NCBI RefSeq assembly: GCF_008642335.1
Contig: NZ_CP029191.1
Coordinates: 6,138,001 to 6,202,000, forward strand
DNA length: 64,000 bases
Origin: Streptomyces venezuelae
Lineage (GTDB): Bacteria > Actinomycetota > Actinomycetes > Streptomycetales > Streptomycetaceae
Direction: 5' to 3'
In this document: positions 1-7,976 of the stretch, in pieces
How the letters are laid out: every line of letters begins with the position of its first letter
Position numbering within the stretch: the first letter of the stretch is position 1
Notes under the pieces: generated by a model
What the model saw: only the letters and a program-made list of their open reading frames with translations
Database searches by the model: none
Told to the model about the DNA's origin: nothing
Translations under genes and position numbers: made by a program

Positions 1-411
1 GTCGACCTCGGCCTGTTCGGCCTCGCCGCCGCTGTCCAGGGTGCGGCGCAGGGCGGCGTACGCGTCGAGCTTCGCGCGCAGACCCGCGTAGGAGAACGGC
101 TTCACCAGGTACTGGAGCGCACCGTGGCGCATCGCCGCCTGCACGGTCGCGACGTCGCGCGCCGCGGTCACCATGATCACGTCCGTCTGGTGGCCCCGCT
201 CCCGCAGGCTGCGTACGACGGAGAGTCCTGTCTCGTCCGGCAGGTAGTGGTCAAGCAGCACCAGATCGACGGGCACGTCCTCGACGAGGCGCAGGGCCTC
301 GGCGGCGTTGTGCGCCTTCGCGGCCACGCGGAAGCCGGGGATCTTCTCCACGTAGGCGGCGTTGACGTCCGCGACGCGGGTGTCGTCGTCCACGACGAGA
401 ACCTCGATCAT
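1..411 (-). CDS. Response regulator, CitB/DcuR type (partial)
   Basis: Receiver-domain response regulator that would accept phosphate from the kinase encoded immediately upstream of it. The gene runs off the left edge, so only the first 137 residues are visible. They form a full receiver: acidic pocket VVDDD at residues 6-10, phosphoacceptor Asp54 in LLDHYLPDETG, and the conserved Lys in YLVKPF near residue 103. The output domain is outside the window; in this family it is usually a C-terminal helix-turn-helix. Its ATG overlaps the kinase stop codon as ATGA, indicating translational coupling. CitB/DcuR-type regulators typically control uptake or metabolism of citrate or C4-dicarboxylates. The nearby citrate synthase genes fit that, but the target is inferred. 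Confidence 0.9.
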   Translation of the reverse strand, partial: MIEVLVVDDDTRVADVNAAYVEKIPGFRVAAKAHNAAEALRLVEDVPVDLVLLDHYLPDETGLSVVRSLRERGHQTDVIMVTAARDVATVQAAMRHGALQYLVKPFSYAGLRAKLDAYAALRRTLDSGGEAEQAEVD

Positions 412-2099
412 CGTGGCTCCTCGGGGACGCGGGTCATCGTCGCTCCTTCGTGCTGTGGACCGTTCTGCTCGTCCGCCGTGGCGATCCCGGGCTCCGTCAG
501 CCCCTCGGGCAGTACGACGGTGAACTCCGCGCCGCCGTCCGGAGCTTCACCGACGCGTGCGCTGCCGCCCTGCCGTTCGGCGAGCCTGCGGACCAGGGCG
601 AGACCGATGCCGCGTTTGCCGTGAGCGGGCGGCTCCTTGGTAGTCCACCCCTCCGTGAAGATCGTCTCTCGCTGTTCCGCGGGCACTCCCGGGCCGGAAT
701 CGCGCACCTGTAGGACCACGGTGCGCCCTTCGGTGCGCAGATCGACCTCCACGCGTGCGTGGCGGGTGCCGGCGACGGCGTCGAGGGCGTTGTCGACGAG
801 GTTCCCGACGATCGTGACGAGACCGCCCGGATCGACGAGGCGGTCCGGCAGGGCGGTGTCGCGCCGTACCGAGAGAGCGACGCCGCGCTCCGTCGCCACG
901 GTCGCCTTGCCGACCAACAGGGCGGCGAGCAGCGGATCGTGGATCTTCTCGGTGATCTGCTCGGCGGTCACCCGGTGGGCGCCTGCGACCTCGCCGACGA
1001 ACTCCGCGGCCTCCTCGTACATCTCCAGTTCCAGCAGCCCGAGGAGCGTGTGCATGCGGTTGGCGTGCTCGTGGTCCTGCGCGCGCAGGGCGTCGATCAG
1101 GCCTCGGGTGGAGTCGAGCTCCCGGCCGAGTTGTTCGAGCTCCGTGCGGTCGCGCAGGGTGGCGACGGCGCCGCCGTCGTCCATGGGCATGCGGTTGGCG
1201 ACCAGGACGCGCTGCCCGCGCACGGTCAGCAGATCGGTTCCGGTGACCCGGCCGGCGAGCACGTCGGTCGTACGCCCGTCCCCGAGCGCTTCGTCGAGCG
1301 GCTGCCCGATCACCTCCGTACCGAGCCCGAGGAGACGCTGCGCCTCGTCGTTGAGCAGCCGGATCCGGCCGGTCCGGTCCAGCGCGACGACTCCCTCACG
1401 GATGCCGTGCAGCATCGCCTCGCGCTCGGCGAGCAGCGCGGAGATGTCGGAGAAGGCCAGGTCGCGGGTCTGCCGCTGCACCCTTCGGGAGATCAGGTAC
1501 GCGGCGAGCGCACCGACGGCCAGGGCCCCGCCCGCGTAGGCGAGCAACCCGGGGATCGAGTGGACCAGACGGGCCCGCACGCTGTCGTACTCGATGCCTA
1601 CGGAGACAGCGCCCACAATGTCCCCGCCCGCGTCCCTCAATGCCACCTTGCCGCGGGCCGAGCGCCCCAGCGTGCCGTTGTCGATCTCCATGACATCACG
1701 CCCGGCGAGGGCGTCGCTGGGGTCCGTCGAGACGACCTTGCCGATCTGGCCGCGGTCGGTGTGGGACCAGCGCACGCCTTCCTTGTTCATGATCACTACG
1801 TACTCGGCGCCGCTGGCCCGCCGGATCCGCTCGGCCGCCTTCTGGACGGGTCCTTCGGCCGTGGGCGGGGACGACGACAGGTCCTCGGCGAGGCGCGGCT
1901 GGGCGGCCGTCGTCTGCGCGATGGCCAGCGCCCGGCGCATCGCCTGGTCGTCGAGCTGGTCGCTCAGCGGCGCGAGGAAGAGGCCGGTGGCGAGCACCGC
2001 GACCCCGGCCGCGATGGCCAGCTGCATGAGCAGCACCTGCGAGAACACACGCCGCGGCAGGCCGAGGCGCAGGCGTCGCGCAGGGGAGGTCGGGCTCAT
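408..2099 (-). CDS. Sensor histidine kinase, CitA/DcuS family
   Basis: Membrane sensor kinase of 563 residues. The order is: transmembrane helix about 21-44, extracytoplasmic sensor of the sCache type (45-180), second helix about 182-204, cytoplasmic PAS domain about 220-325, then a short SpoOB-like dimerisation helix with the phosphoacceptor His343 in QDHEHANRMH, typical of CitA/DcuS and unlike the usual SHELRTPL box. The ATPase domain has the N box NLVDNALD (433-440), DSGPGVP (467-473) and GKRGIGLALVRR (494-505). Family members sense carboxylates such as citrate, malate or fumarate; the ligand here is not readable. The gene is translationally coupled to the response regulator downstream. 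No good Shine-Dalgarno sequence precedes the ATG, so a later start is possible. Confidence 0.92.
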   Translation of the reverse strand: MSPTSPARRLRLGLPRRVFSQVLLMQLAIAAGVAVLATGLFLAPLSDQLDDQAMRRALAIAQTTAAQPRLAEDLSSSPPTAEGPVQKAAERIRRASGAEYVVIMNKEGVRWSHTDRGQIGKVVSTDPSDALAGRDVMEIDNGTLGRSARGKVALRDAGGDIVGAVSVGIEYDSVRARLVHSIPGLLAYAGGALAVGALAAYLISRRVQRQTRDLAFSDISALLAEREAMLHGIREGVVALDRTGRIRLLNDEAQRLLGLGTEVIGQPLDEALGDGRTTDVLAGRVTGTDLLTVRGQRVLVANRMPMDDGGAVATLRDRTELEQLGRELDSTRGLIDALRAQDHEHANRMHTLLGLLELEMYEEAAEFVGEVAGAHRVTAEQITEKIHDPLLAALLVGKATVATERGVALSVRRDTALPDRLVDPGGLVTIVGNLVDNALDAVAGTRHARVEVDLRTEGRTVVLQVRDSGPGVPAEQRETIFTEGWTTKEPPAHGKRGIGLALVRRLAERQGGSARVGEAPDGGAEFTVVLPEGLTEPGIATADEQNGPQHEGATMTRVPEEPR

Positions 2100-2127
2100 G
2101 TGTACGAACGGTACGGCCGCGACGGGG

Positions 2128-3102
2128 CTACTTCGAAGTCACTGTGGCGGGGATCTCGTACGTGGGCCCGTCGGCGCTCTCGGGGATCGTCCGCACGGCC
2201 ACGACGTCCATCCGCGCGGGTGAGCCGAGTTCCGCGCCGCAGCTCTCCGGGCGGGGCGGCAGCGACACCTCCTGCGCGACGGTGACGCGCCACCGGCGGC
2301 CGTCCGCGTGCGCGACGGTCACCTCCCAGGGCGACGCCTTTCCGTCCGCTCCGGCCGCCCTGTCCGTCGCGACGACCCGCAGGGCGTCGGCCGCGTCTTC
2401 GCCCGTCTCCTCGCGCACGGCGAGCTCGGCGGCCTGCCCGGGCCGCTCCCAGGCCGAATTGCCCCGGCAGCCCTTGGTGAGGACGCGGCCCGCGCGTGCG
2501 GCGTCGAGGACTTCCTTGACGGCGGGTGTCTCCATGCGGCCGTACGCATATCCGTAGGGCAGCACGAGCAGGGTGGGCGAGAAGCGATGACCACCCAGAT
2601 GAGTGGTTTCCCAGGTGCCCTCTGCCTCGGAGGCGGCGAGGTCGGCGGCGAGCGGCCGGCCGAGCAGGGCACAGCAGCGGTCGCGCTTGCCGTTCGTGCA
2701 CACGAGCGCGAGCGGGTCGCCGGTGTGCGGGGCGCCGAAGCCGCCGTGGTCGCCCGCGCCGAGGGCGGCGAAATCGAGGTCCAGCAGCTGACGGGGATCG
2801 TCGAGCACCGTGCCGCGCAGCCAGGTGCGGCCCGGGACGGTGTGCCCCACGTAGACCTGGTGCCGGGCCGCCGCGTGACAGTCCGCGTGGCGTCCGGGGC
2901 GGCGGATCAGGGCGATGCGCACGCCGGTGCCCTTGGCGGCCCTGTCCAGGGCGCGGCCGAGCTCCGGGTCGAGGTGGCTGGACGTCAGGGCCTTGGCGCC
3001 CCAGGGGCCCGGCTGTTCCAGCAGGAGCCATGTCCGGGCGGTGGCCGCGGTTCCCGCGAGCGGTTCGGACAGGTCCCGCGAGGCGGTCGCACACGTACTC
3101 AC
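2128..3102 (-). CDS. Sucrase/ferredoxin-like family protein
   Basis: Protein of 324 residues with a GTG start, matching the sucrase/ferredoxin-like family, which has a thioredoxin-like ferredoxin fold thought to carry a [2Fe-2S] cluster. Diagnostic features are CTNGKRDRCC (Cys135, Cys143, Cys144) followed by an HLGGHRF segment with His168 and His172, which with the cysteines can provide mixed Cys/His cluster ligands, and then SPTLLVLPYG. The first 130 residues are more variable. Physiological function in actinobacteria is unknown; the name derives from a plant sequence and does not imply sucrose cleavage. It lies on the same strand as the two-component pair but its stop is only 28 bases before the kinase start, so co-transcription is possible. 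Confidence 0.85.
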   Translation of the reverse strand: MSTCATASRDLSEPLAGTAATARTWLLLEQPGPWGAKALTSSHLDPELGRALDRAAKGTGVRIALIRRPGRHADCHAAARHQVYVGHTVPGRTWLRGTVLDDPRQLLDLDFAALGAGDHGGFGAPHTGDPLALVCTNGKRDRCCALLGRPLAADLAASEAEGTWETTHLGGHRFSPTLLVLPYGYAYGRMETPAVKEVLDAARAGRVLTKGCRGNSAWERPGQAAELAVREETGEDAADALRVVATDRAAGADGKASPWEVTVAHADGRRWRVTVAQEVSLPPRPESCGAELGSPARMDVVAVRTIPESADGPTYEIPATVTSK

Positions 3103-3198
3103 GCAGGCGAGCCTAACCCCCGCTGCTTCCCGGGTCCTTCAGGCACCGTCTGCCACCGCTGGTGGGCCTCTGGGGCGGGCCGGGCGACGCGGAGGGCG

Positions 3199-4467
3199 TC
3201 ACGTCCCCGAGGCGGCCTGCGGGGAGGGCATCGGCTGGGGCGGGCGAAGACCGACGTACTGGCCGCTGGGACGCATCCGCAGCGGATGCTCCTGGTACTC
3301 CTCGAGAGCGTGCGCGATCCAGCCGGCCGTGCGTGCCACCGCGAAGATCGTCTCGCCCGCCTCCGCCGGCATCCCCGTGGACGACGTGAGGACGGCCAGG
3401 GCGAGGTCGACGTTGGCCCGCAGGTCGGTGTGGCGGGCGGTGGTGGCGACCACGTCGCGTGCCGCCGCCAGGGCGGGGGCGGCCTTGGGCATCCCCTCCA
3501 GGAGGGCGAACAAGGCCTGCGCGCGCGGGTCCTCGTCGGGGTAGAGCCGGTGGCCGAGCCCCGGGACCCGGCGGCCCGCGCGGAGTTCGTCGGCGACCAC
3601 GGGAGCCGCGCTGCCCCGGTCGAGCACTTCGAGCAGCATCCGGTGGGCGAGCCCGCTCGCCGCGCCGTGCAGGGGGCCTTCCAGGACGCCGAGTCCTGCG
3701 GACACCGCGGCGTAGGGGTGGGCGCGCGCCGAGGCCGCGACGCGGACGGCGAGCGTCGACGCGGCGAGGTCGTGGTCGACGAGCAGCGCGAGTGCCGTGT
3801 CCAGGGCCTCCAGCGCGGCCTCGTCGGGCTCGATGCCGGTCAGTCTGGCCCACAGGCGGCGGGCGAGCGGGCCTGCGTCACGGTGCATGGGCAGGACGGG
3901 CGGAAGCGCGGTGACGAGGGTGGGGATGAGGGTGCGCGCGGTGCCGATGACGGCGTCTTCGGAGAGGTCGAAGCGGAGCGGGTCGGCGGCAGCGGCGGCA
4001 ATGGCGGCGACGCGCAGCCGGTCGGTGGGGCCGCTGTGCTCGGGCAGCGCGTCGACGGCGCCGCGGGCCGCGGCGACGGTCTCCTCGGGGGCGGTGAAGT
4101 CGACGCCGGGGCGCAGGACGCCCGTCCACAGCCACTCGGCGACCTCCTCGTAGGAGTGGTCCAGCGCGAGCTGCGCGGCGTCGACACCGCGGTAGTAGTA
4201 GCGGTCCTTGTCGATGAGCGTGATGCGGGTGCGTACGGAGAGCTCGTTGGCCGCGGTCGGTGCGGCGGGTTCGCGTCGGTTCCTGCGGGCCAGCGCCTCG
4301 ACCTCCTTGACGTCGAAGGTGCTGCCGCGGGAGCCGGGGCCGCGGCGGCTGCTGAGCTGTCCGCGGCTCACGTACGCGTACACGGTCTCGGGCTTCACGC
4401 CGAGCAGTTCGGCGGCTTCCTTGGTGCTGAGCCGCCGGCTTTCGTGCGTGGTTCCTTGATCCGTCAT
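3199..4467 (-). CDS. Citrate synthase paralog with N-terminal HTH DNA-binding domain
   Basis: A 422-residue fusion. Residues 11-62 form an excisionase/MerR-like winged helix (STKEAAELLGVKPETVYAYV followed by an RRGPGSRGSTFDVKEVEAL wing), and residues about 78-415 are a citrate synthase domain. The three residues that align with the catalytic triad are present: His266 in GPLHGAAS, His305 in VPGLGHRLYPDEDPR and Asp353 in NVDLALAV, so catalysis is plausible. The domain pairing suggests an enzyme that also binds DNA or a metabolite-sensing repressor; this is inference. It is transcribed divergently from a second citrate synthase, and AT-rich palindromes lie between them. An upstream GTG at 4476 is an alternative start; ATG 4467 is preferred because GGTGA lies about 7 bases before it. 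Confidence 0.88.
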   Translation of the reverse strand: MTDQGTTHESRRLSTKEAAELLGVKPETVYAYVSRGQLSSRRGPGSRGSTFDVKEVEALARRNRREPAAPTAANELSVRTRITLIDKDRYYYRGVDAAQLALDHSYEEVAEWLWTGVLRPGVDFTAPEETVAAARGAVDALPEHSGPTDRLRVAAIAAAAADPLRFDLSEDAVIGTARTLIPTLVTALPPVLPMHRDAGPLARRLWARLTGIEPDEAALEALDTALALLVDHDLAASTLAVRVAASARAHPYAAVSAGLGVLEGPLHGAASGLAHRMLLEVLDRGSAAPVVADELRAGRRVPGLGHRLYPDEDPRAQALFALLEGMPKAAPALAAARDVVATTARHTDLRANVDLALAVLTSSTGMPAEAGETIFAVARTAGWIAHALEEYQEHPLRMRPSGQYVGLRPPQPMPSPQAASGT

Positions 4468-4505
4468 GGGCGTCACCGTATCCGCATCCCGATACCTGTA
4501 CGTTC

Positions 4506-4535
4506 ATATTGATCGAATCAATATTGACACAATAT
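4506..4535. promoter_or_regulatory. Overlapping AT-rich palindromes between divergent citrate synthase genes
   Basis: Two perfect inverted repeats overlap here. The first is ATATTGAT-CGA-ATCAATAT at 4506-4524 and the second ATATTG-ACA-CAATAT at 4521-4535, sharing four bases. The AT richness stands out from the surrounding GC-rich DNA. The block sits in the 120-bp gap between the two divergent citrate synthase genes, where an operator or overlapping promoters would be expected. The natural candidate ligand is the HTH domain of the adjacent citrate synthase paralog, but no binding is shown by sequence alone. Confidence 0.7.
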
Positions 4536-4587
4536 CAGTCAAGCATGGACAGTCGAATCAAGTCCAGGGAGGAAGTCGAGGAAGAAC

Positions 4588-5784
4588 ATGCCGATCAATG
4601 GCTCCACCGCCGCCCCCACCGAGCCCGTCGAGGTCCCACGAGGACTCGCCGGCGTCGTCGTCACCGAAACGGAGATCGGAGACGTCCGGGGGTACGAGGG
4701 CTTCTACCACTACCGCCAGTACTCGGCCGTCGAACTCGCGCAGCAGCGCGGCTTCGAGGACGTGTGGCACCTGATGTTCCACGGCGAGCTGCCCGACGCC
4801 GCGCGGAGTGCCGCGTTCGCCGCGCACACCGCGTCGCTGCGTCATCTCCCCGCCGAGGTGCGCGATGCGCTGCCCGCCATAGCCCGCGCCAGTGTCCTGT
4901 CGGGCCCGCTCTCGGGCCTGCGCACCGCCCTGTCCCTCTTCGGTGCGTCGCAGGGCTTCCGCCCGGTGTACGACATCGACGACGAACGACGCCGCGCGGA
5001 CGCCCTGGCCGCGTCCGCCGTCGTGCCGACACTGCTCACCGCGCTGTACCGGCTCGGCCAGGACCTCGACCCCGTGGAACCGCGCGACGACCTGTCGTAC
5101 GCCGCCAACTACCTCTACATGCTCACCGGTTCGGAACCGGACGCCGCCCGCACCCGGGCGATCGAGCAGTACTTGATCTCGACCATTGATCACGGCTTCA
5201 ACGCGTCAACATTCACCGCCCGGGTCATCACCTCGACGGGCGCGGACGTCGCGGCCTGTCTGGTCGGCGCGGTCGGCGCGCTGTCGGGCCCGCTGCACGG
5301 TGGCGCCCCGAGCCGGGCCCTCGACACGCTCGACGCGATCGGCACCCGCGACCGCATCGACGGCTGGATCCGCGAGCGGGTCCTCGCCGGGGACCGCATC
5401 ATGGGCTTCGGCCACCCCGTCTACCGCACCGAGGACCCCCGCTCCCGCATGCTGCGAGGCATCGCCCAGCAGTTCGGCGGCGACATGGTGGAGTTCGCGG
5501 TGGAGGTGGAGCGCCGGGTCGAGGCGATCCTCGCGGAGCTGAAGCCGGGCCGCGAGCTTCACACGAACGTGGAGTTCTACGCGGGCGTGGTCATGGAACT
5601 GTGCGGCCTGCCCCGCGAGATGTTCACGCCGACGTTCGCATCGGCACGGGTGATCGGCTGGAGCGCCAACATCCTGGAACAGGCACGCGACACAAAGATC
5701 ATCCGCCCGGCGGCACGCTATGTGGGGACGGTTCCTCCGGTGCCAGTGCCGGCACCGGCGCCTGCGGCGCCAAGGCTTACGTAG
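4588..5784 (+). CDS. Citrate synthase (2-methylcitrate/citrate synthase-like)
   Basis: A 398-residue citrate synthase-fold protein that would condense oxaloacetate with acetyl-CoA or a related acyl-CoA. Recognisable segments are HGFNASTFTARV (202-213), GPLHGGAPSRAL with His237, GFGHPVYRTEDPRSR with His276, and HTNVEFYAGVV. At the position of the third catalytic residue (normally Asp) this protein has Glu329, whereas the divergent paralog keeps Asp. The tail is Pro/Ala-rich. An AGGGAGGA sequence lies upstream with a second purine-rich stretch next to the ATG, supporting this start. Whether it is a housekeeping citrate synthase, a methylcitrate synthase or a specialised paralog cannot be told from sequence. 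Expression is probably controlled through the palindromes upstream. Confidence 0.9.
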   Translation: MPINGSTAAPTEPVEVPRGLAGVVVTETEIGDVRGYEGFYHYRQYSAVELAQQRGFEDVWHLMFHGELPDAARSAAFAAHTASLRHLPAEVRDALPAIARASVLSGPLSGLRTALSLFGASQGFRPVYDIDDERRRADALAASAVVPTLLTALYRLGQDLDPVEPRDDLSYAANYLYMLTGSEPDAARTRAIEQYLISTIDHGFNASTFTARVITSTGADVAACLVGAVGALSGPLHGGAPSRALDTLDAIGTRDRIDGWIRERVLAGDRIMGFGHPVYRTEDPRSRMLRGIAQQFGGDMVEFAVEVERRVEAILAELKPGRELHTNVEFYAGVVMELCGLPREMFTPTFASARVIGWSANILEQARDTKIIRPAARYVGTVPPVPVPAPAPAAPRLT

Positions 5785-5922
5785 GCCCGTCGTCGAGAGG
5801 GGCCGGCCTTTCAGGCTGTGGCGTGAAGTGGCCATGCCCGGGAGCTGCGAGCGTAAGGCACCCCCGGTGCGCCGCTTCACGCGGAGCTCCGGGGGCGCGG
5901 GTCAGCGCGTGCAATTCAGTGC

Positions 5923-6168
5923 TCAGACATCAGGAATGTCGATCTTGGCGCGAATTAGTGTCTCGCGGGTGATGACCACGATCCGCTCGTCACGCGAACG
6001 CCCGGCGTCGGCCGGAAGTCTGCTGTCGAGCGCCGCTGTCCTGTCGGCGCCGATGACGGCGAAAGTGCCGTCACTCAGCTCGAAGATGTCGGGGCATGTG
6101 TTGCCGTCGAGGCTGCCGCGCTGACGGGGAGAGGCGCCGATGCGGCGGGTGATGTCTGGTGTGCTCAC
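5923..6168 (-). CDS. Conserved 81-residue actinobacterial protein, copy A
   Basis: Small protein with a GTG start and no signal peptide or membrane segment. It contains the conserved stretches TCPDIFEL, FAVIGAD, LPADAG and ERIVVITRETLIRAK. It is roughly 70 percent identical by eye (53 of 74 aligned residues) to the 78-residue protein at 7087-7323. Small proteins of this type recur in Streptomyces genomes without an assigned function. It lies 141 bases downstream of a DUF6082-like membrane protein gene on the same strand, repeating the arrangement of the other copy. The single Cys is conserved in both copies. No catalytic motif is recognisable; a regulatory or partner role for the membrane protein is only inferred from the repeated pairing. 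Confidence 0.8.
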   Translation of the reverse strand: MSTPDITRRIGASPRQRGSLDGNTCPDIFELSDGTFAVIGADRTAALDSRLPADAGRSRDERIVVITRETLIRAKIDIPDV

Positions 6169-6309
6169 GAGCGGTAGATTCCCATCTGTCGGGGGCTGTT
6201 TCTCGCCGATTCCGCTCGCTGGGACCAGCGAGAATCAGCCAACCTGTGTATCGCCTGTGAGTTCTCCATGAGCACTTCGTGGGACGTCGCCGCGGTGTCC
6301 CAGCTTGGT

Positions 6310-6972
6310 TCACTCGGCGCCGGGCGGAGCGGGGTGCGGCGGCGTGAAGTACGTCGTGGACGCCACGGCGGGGCCGGCGTCCACGGCGCTCGCGTACACC
6401 TCGTCGGCGGTGCGCACGAAGGCGCGCATGCGGCGGTCGGAACCCGACTCCGCGAGTCGGTGCCAGGACGCTCCGCTGTTCGCCCAGTAATTACGGCCCA
6501 CCTCGCCGCGGAAGTAGTCACTCAGGACCGCCCGCAAGGAAGACTCGTTGAGCAGATCGAGTGTGAAGTCGCTCCACCACATGCTGACGATCAGGTTGCT
6601 CACGAGAATCTGCCGCCAGCGCTCCTGTGTGACAGGTGTGTTGGGTGGCTCCCAGCACACCAGGAAGGACGGGTCCTGCAAGGTGAGCAGAGTGAGCTGA
6701 TGGTGATTTGAGCGGTGGGCTGTCTCGTTCTGTATGCGGGTCTGCCGCGACTGGTGGGCGATGGATAGGACGACGCCCATCAATGCGGCGGCCGAGAAGA
6801 GAACCGACAGGGCACCGTAGGTCTGGCTGATGTCGCTGAGGCGGTTCCAGTCCAGCGAGCGTGGTGCCAGGCCGTCGAGCAGGAACGGGGTGAAGCAGAT
6901 GACAGCGAGTGAGGCCAGGGTCACGCAGGCCCATGCCGCGGCGCCGCGAGGCCTGCTGTTGCGTCGGGTCAC
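6310..6972 (-). CDS. DUF6082-like membrane protein, copy A
   Basis: Protein of 220 residues starting at GTG with a GGAGG ribosome-binding site 8 bases upstream. Two hydrophobic helices are predicted at about 11-32 and 53-71, separated by a short loop, followed by a soluble domain of about 145 residues predicted to be mostly helical. The soluble part shares with the copy at 7416-7976 a pattern of LxxxDPxxL, a helix with conserved Asn, then Leu-rich RG...N..YW (here FRGEVGRNYWANSG). This fits the actinobacterial DUF6082 family, which has no known function. The gene is followed on the same strand by the 81-residue protein, forming one half of a duplicated two-gene cassette. Confidence 0.75.
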   Translation of the reverse strand: MTRRNSRPRGAAAWACVTLASLAVICFTPFLLDGLAPRSLDWNRLSDISQTYGALSVLFSAAALMGVVLSIAHQSRQTRIQNETAHRSNHHQLTLLTLQDPSFLVCWEPPNTPVTQERWRQILVSNLIVSMWWSDFTLDLLNESSLRAVLSDYFRGEVGRNYWANSGASWHRLAESGSDRRMRAFVRTADEVYASAVDAGPAVASTTYFTPPHPAPPGAE

Positions 6973-7086
6973 TGAGGCGTCCTCCTCCGGCCTCAGCCGA
7001 CCGGGCCGAGGCCGTCCGGTTCGTCGCGGGAACCGGCCGGGAGCGCGGGGGTATCCGTCCCGCGCCCCTGAGAGGTCACCGCTTGG

Positions 7087-7323
7087 CTACTTATCAGGGA
7101 TGTCCGCTTTAGCCCTGATCAACGTTTCGCGGCTGATGACGACGATGCGCTCGTAGTCTGCGCGCCCGGCGTCGGAAGGCAATTCTGCTTCCAGGACTGT
7201 GGTCCAGTCCGTCCCAATGACGGCGAAGTTGCCATCGTTCAGCTCAAAGATGTCGGGGCACGTCTGGCCGGAGGTGCTGCCGCGTTCACGCGGGGACACA
7301 CCGATGCGGCGCACGATCTGCAA
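7087..7323 (-). CDS. Conserved 78-residue actinobacterial protein, copy B
   Basis: Close paralog of the 81-residue protein at 5923-6168, with the same TCPDIFEL, FAVIGTD and ERIVVISRETLIRAK blocks. The start is uncertain: TTG at 7323 gives 78 residues, while a GTG at 7314 would remove three residues; an AGGATC-rich stretch upstream could serve either. It follows a DUF6082-like membrane protein gene with a 92-base gap and precedes copy A of the membrane protein. Function unknown. The sequence conservation between the two small proteins is far higher than between the two membrane proteins, which suggests the small protein is the more constrained component of the cassette. Confidence 0.8.
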   Translation of the reverse strand: MQIVRRIGVSPRERGSTSGQTCPDIFELNDGNFAVIGTDWTTVLEAELPSDAGRADYERIVVISRETLIRAKADIPDK

Positions 7324-7415
7324 AGGGATCCTGATCCTCTGATGACGGATGGATGGGGTGGCGGAAGGTTACTCCTCTTGTGGTCGGATATTCCGCCGAT
7401 ATGACCTCTATCGGG

Positions 7416-7976
7416 TTACTCCGGCGGAGTGCCCACCACCCACCACTCCTCCGTGTCGGATTCATCCAGGTCCTGGATCAAGTGGTCCACCATCCGCCCC
7501 ACTTGGGCCTCTACGGAGTTTTCTTCGAGGCTCGCCCTGGCGTCCCGGGTGACCTCCCAGTACTCGCGGAAGATGGGATTTTGGAGTGTCCCGCGCAGGT
7601 GGCCGAAGAGCTCGACCCGGCTGACGTTGCCGATGCGGTAGGCGAGCAGGGCGTTTGTGTACAGGGCGTTGGCGAAGAGGAACTGGCGATGCTTCGCATG
7701 CGGAAGTGAACCCTCGGACGTGTCGAGCACCGCGGCCAGTGTGGGATCCTCCATCGCCTTGCTCAGCAGTTCCCACTGGAGGCGCTGCTGGTTGGCCAGA
7801 TCGATGTGTCGCTGCGGCTCTCCACGGTCCTTCTGTTCGCACCGGTCGAGCCGCATACGCAACTTCTTGAGCTGATGCTGCTGGTTGAGGAGGACGCCGA
7901 GAGCGCCCACGGTCAAGGCCAGCCCCGCTGCGGCGGCAGGACCCACCCCCCGTAACCAAGCCTTCTGTGTGGTCAT
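7416..7976 (-). CDS. DUF6082-like membrane-anchored protein, copy B
   Basis: Protein of 186 residues. The chosen ATG at 7976 (MTTQKAW) places a single hydrophobic helix at about residues 11-30 as an N-terminal anchor, followed by a charged, probably coiled-coil stretch (QQHQLKKLRMRLDRCEQ) and a helical domain. An open frame extends further upstream but its composition looks non-coding. The C-terminal domain shares the DPTL...N...LRG...REYW pattern with copy A. It is probably a DUF6082 member of unknown function. It heads the tandem arrangement membrane protein B, small protein B, membrane protein A, small protein A, all on the minus strand, so one transcript could cover all four. Confidence 0.72.
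   Translation of the reverse strand: MTTQKAWLRGVGPAAAAGLALTVGALGVLLNQQHQLKKLRMRLDRCEQKDRGEPQRHIDLANQQRLQWELLSKAMEDPTLAAVLDTSEGSLPHAKHRQFLFANALYTNALLAYRIGNVSRVELFGHLRGTLQNPIFREYWEVTRDARASLEENSVEAQVGRMVDHLIQDLDESDTEEWWVVGTPPE

Noticed and set aside
759..2285. Long plus-strand frame opposite the sensor kinase gene
   Set aside because: The minus-strand kinase has all conserved motifs; the plus frame has none and no ribosome-binding site.
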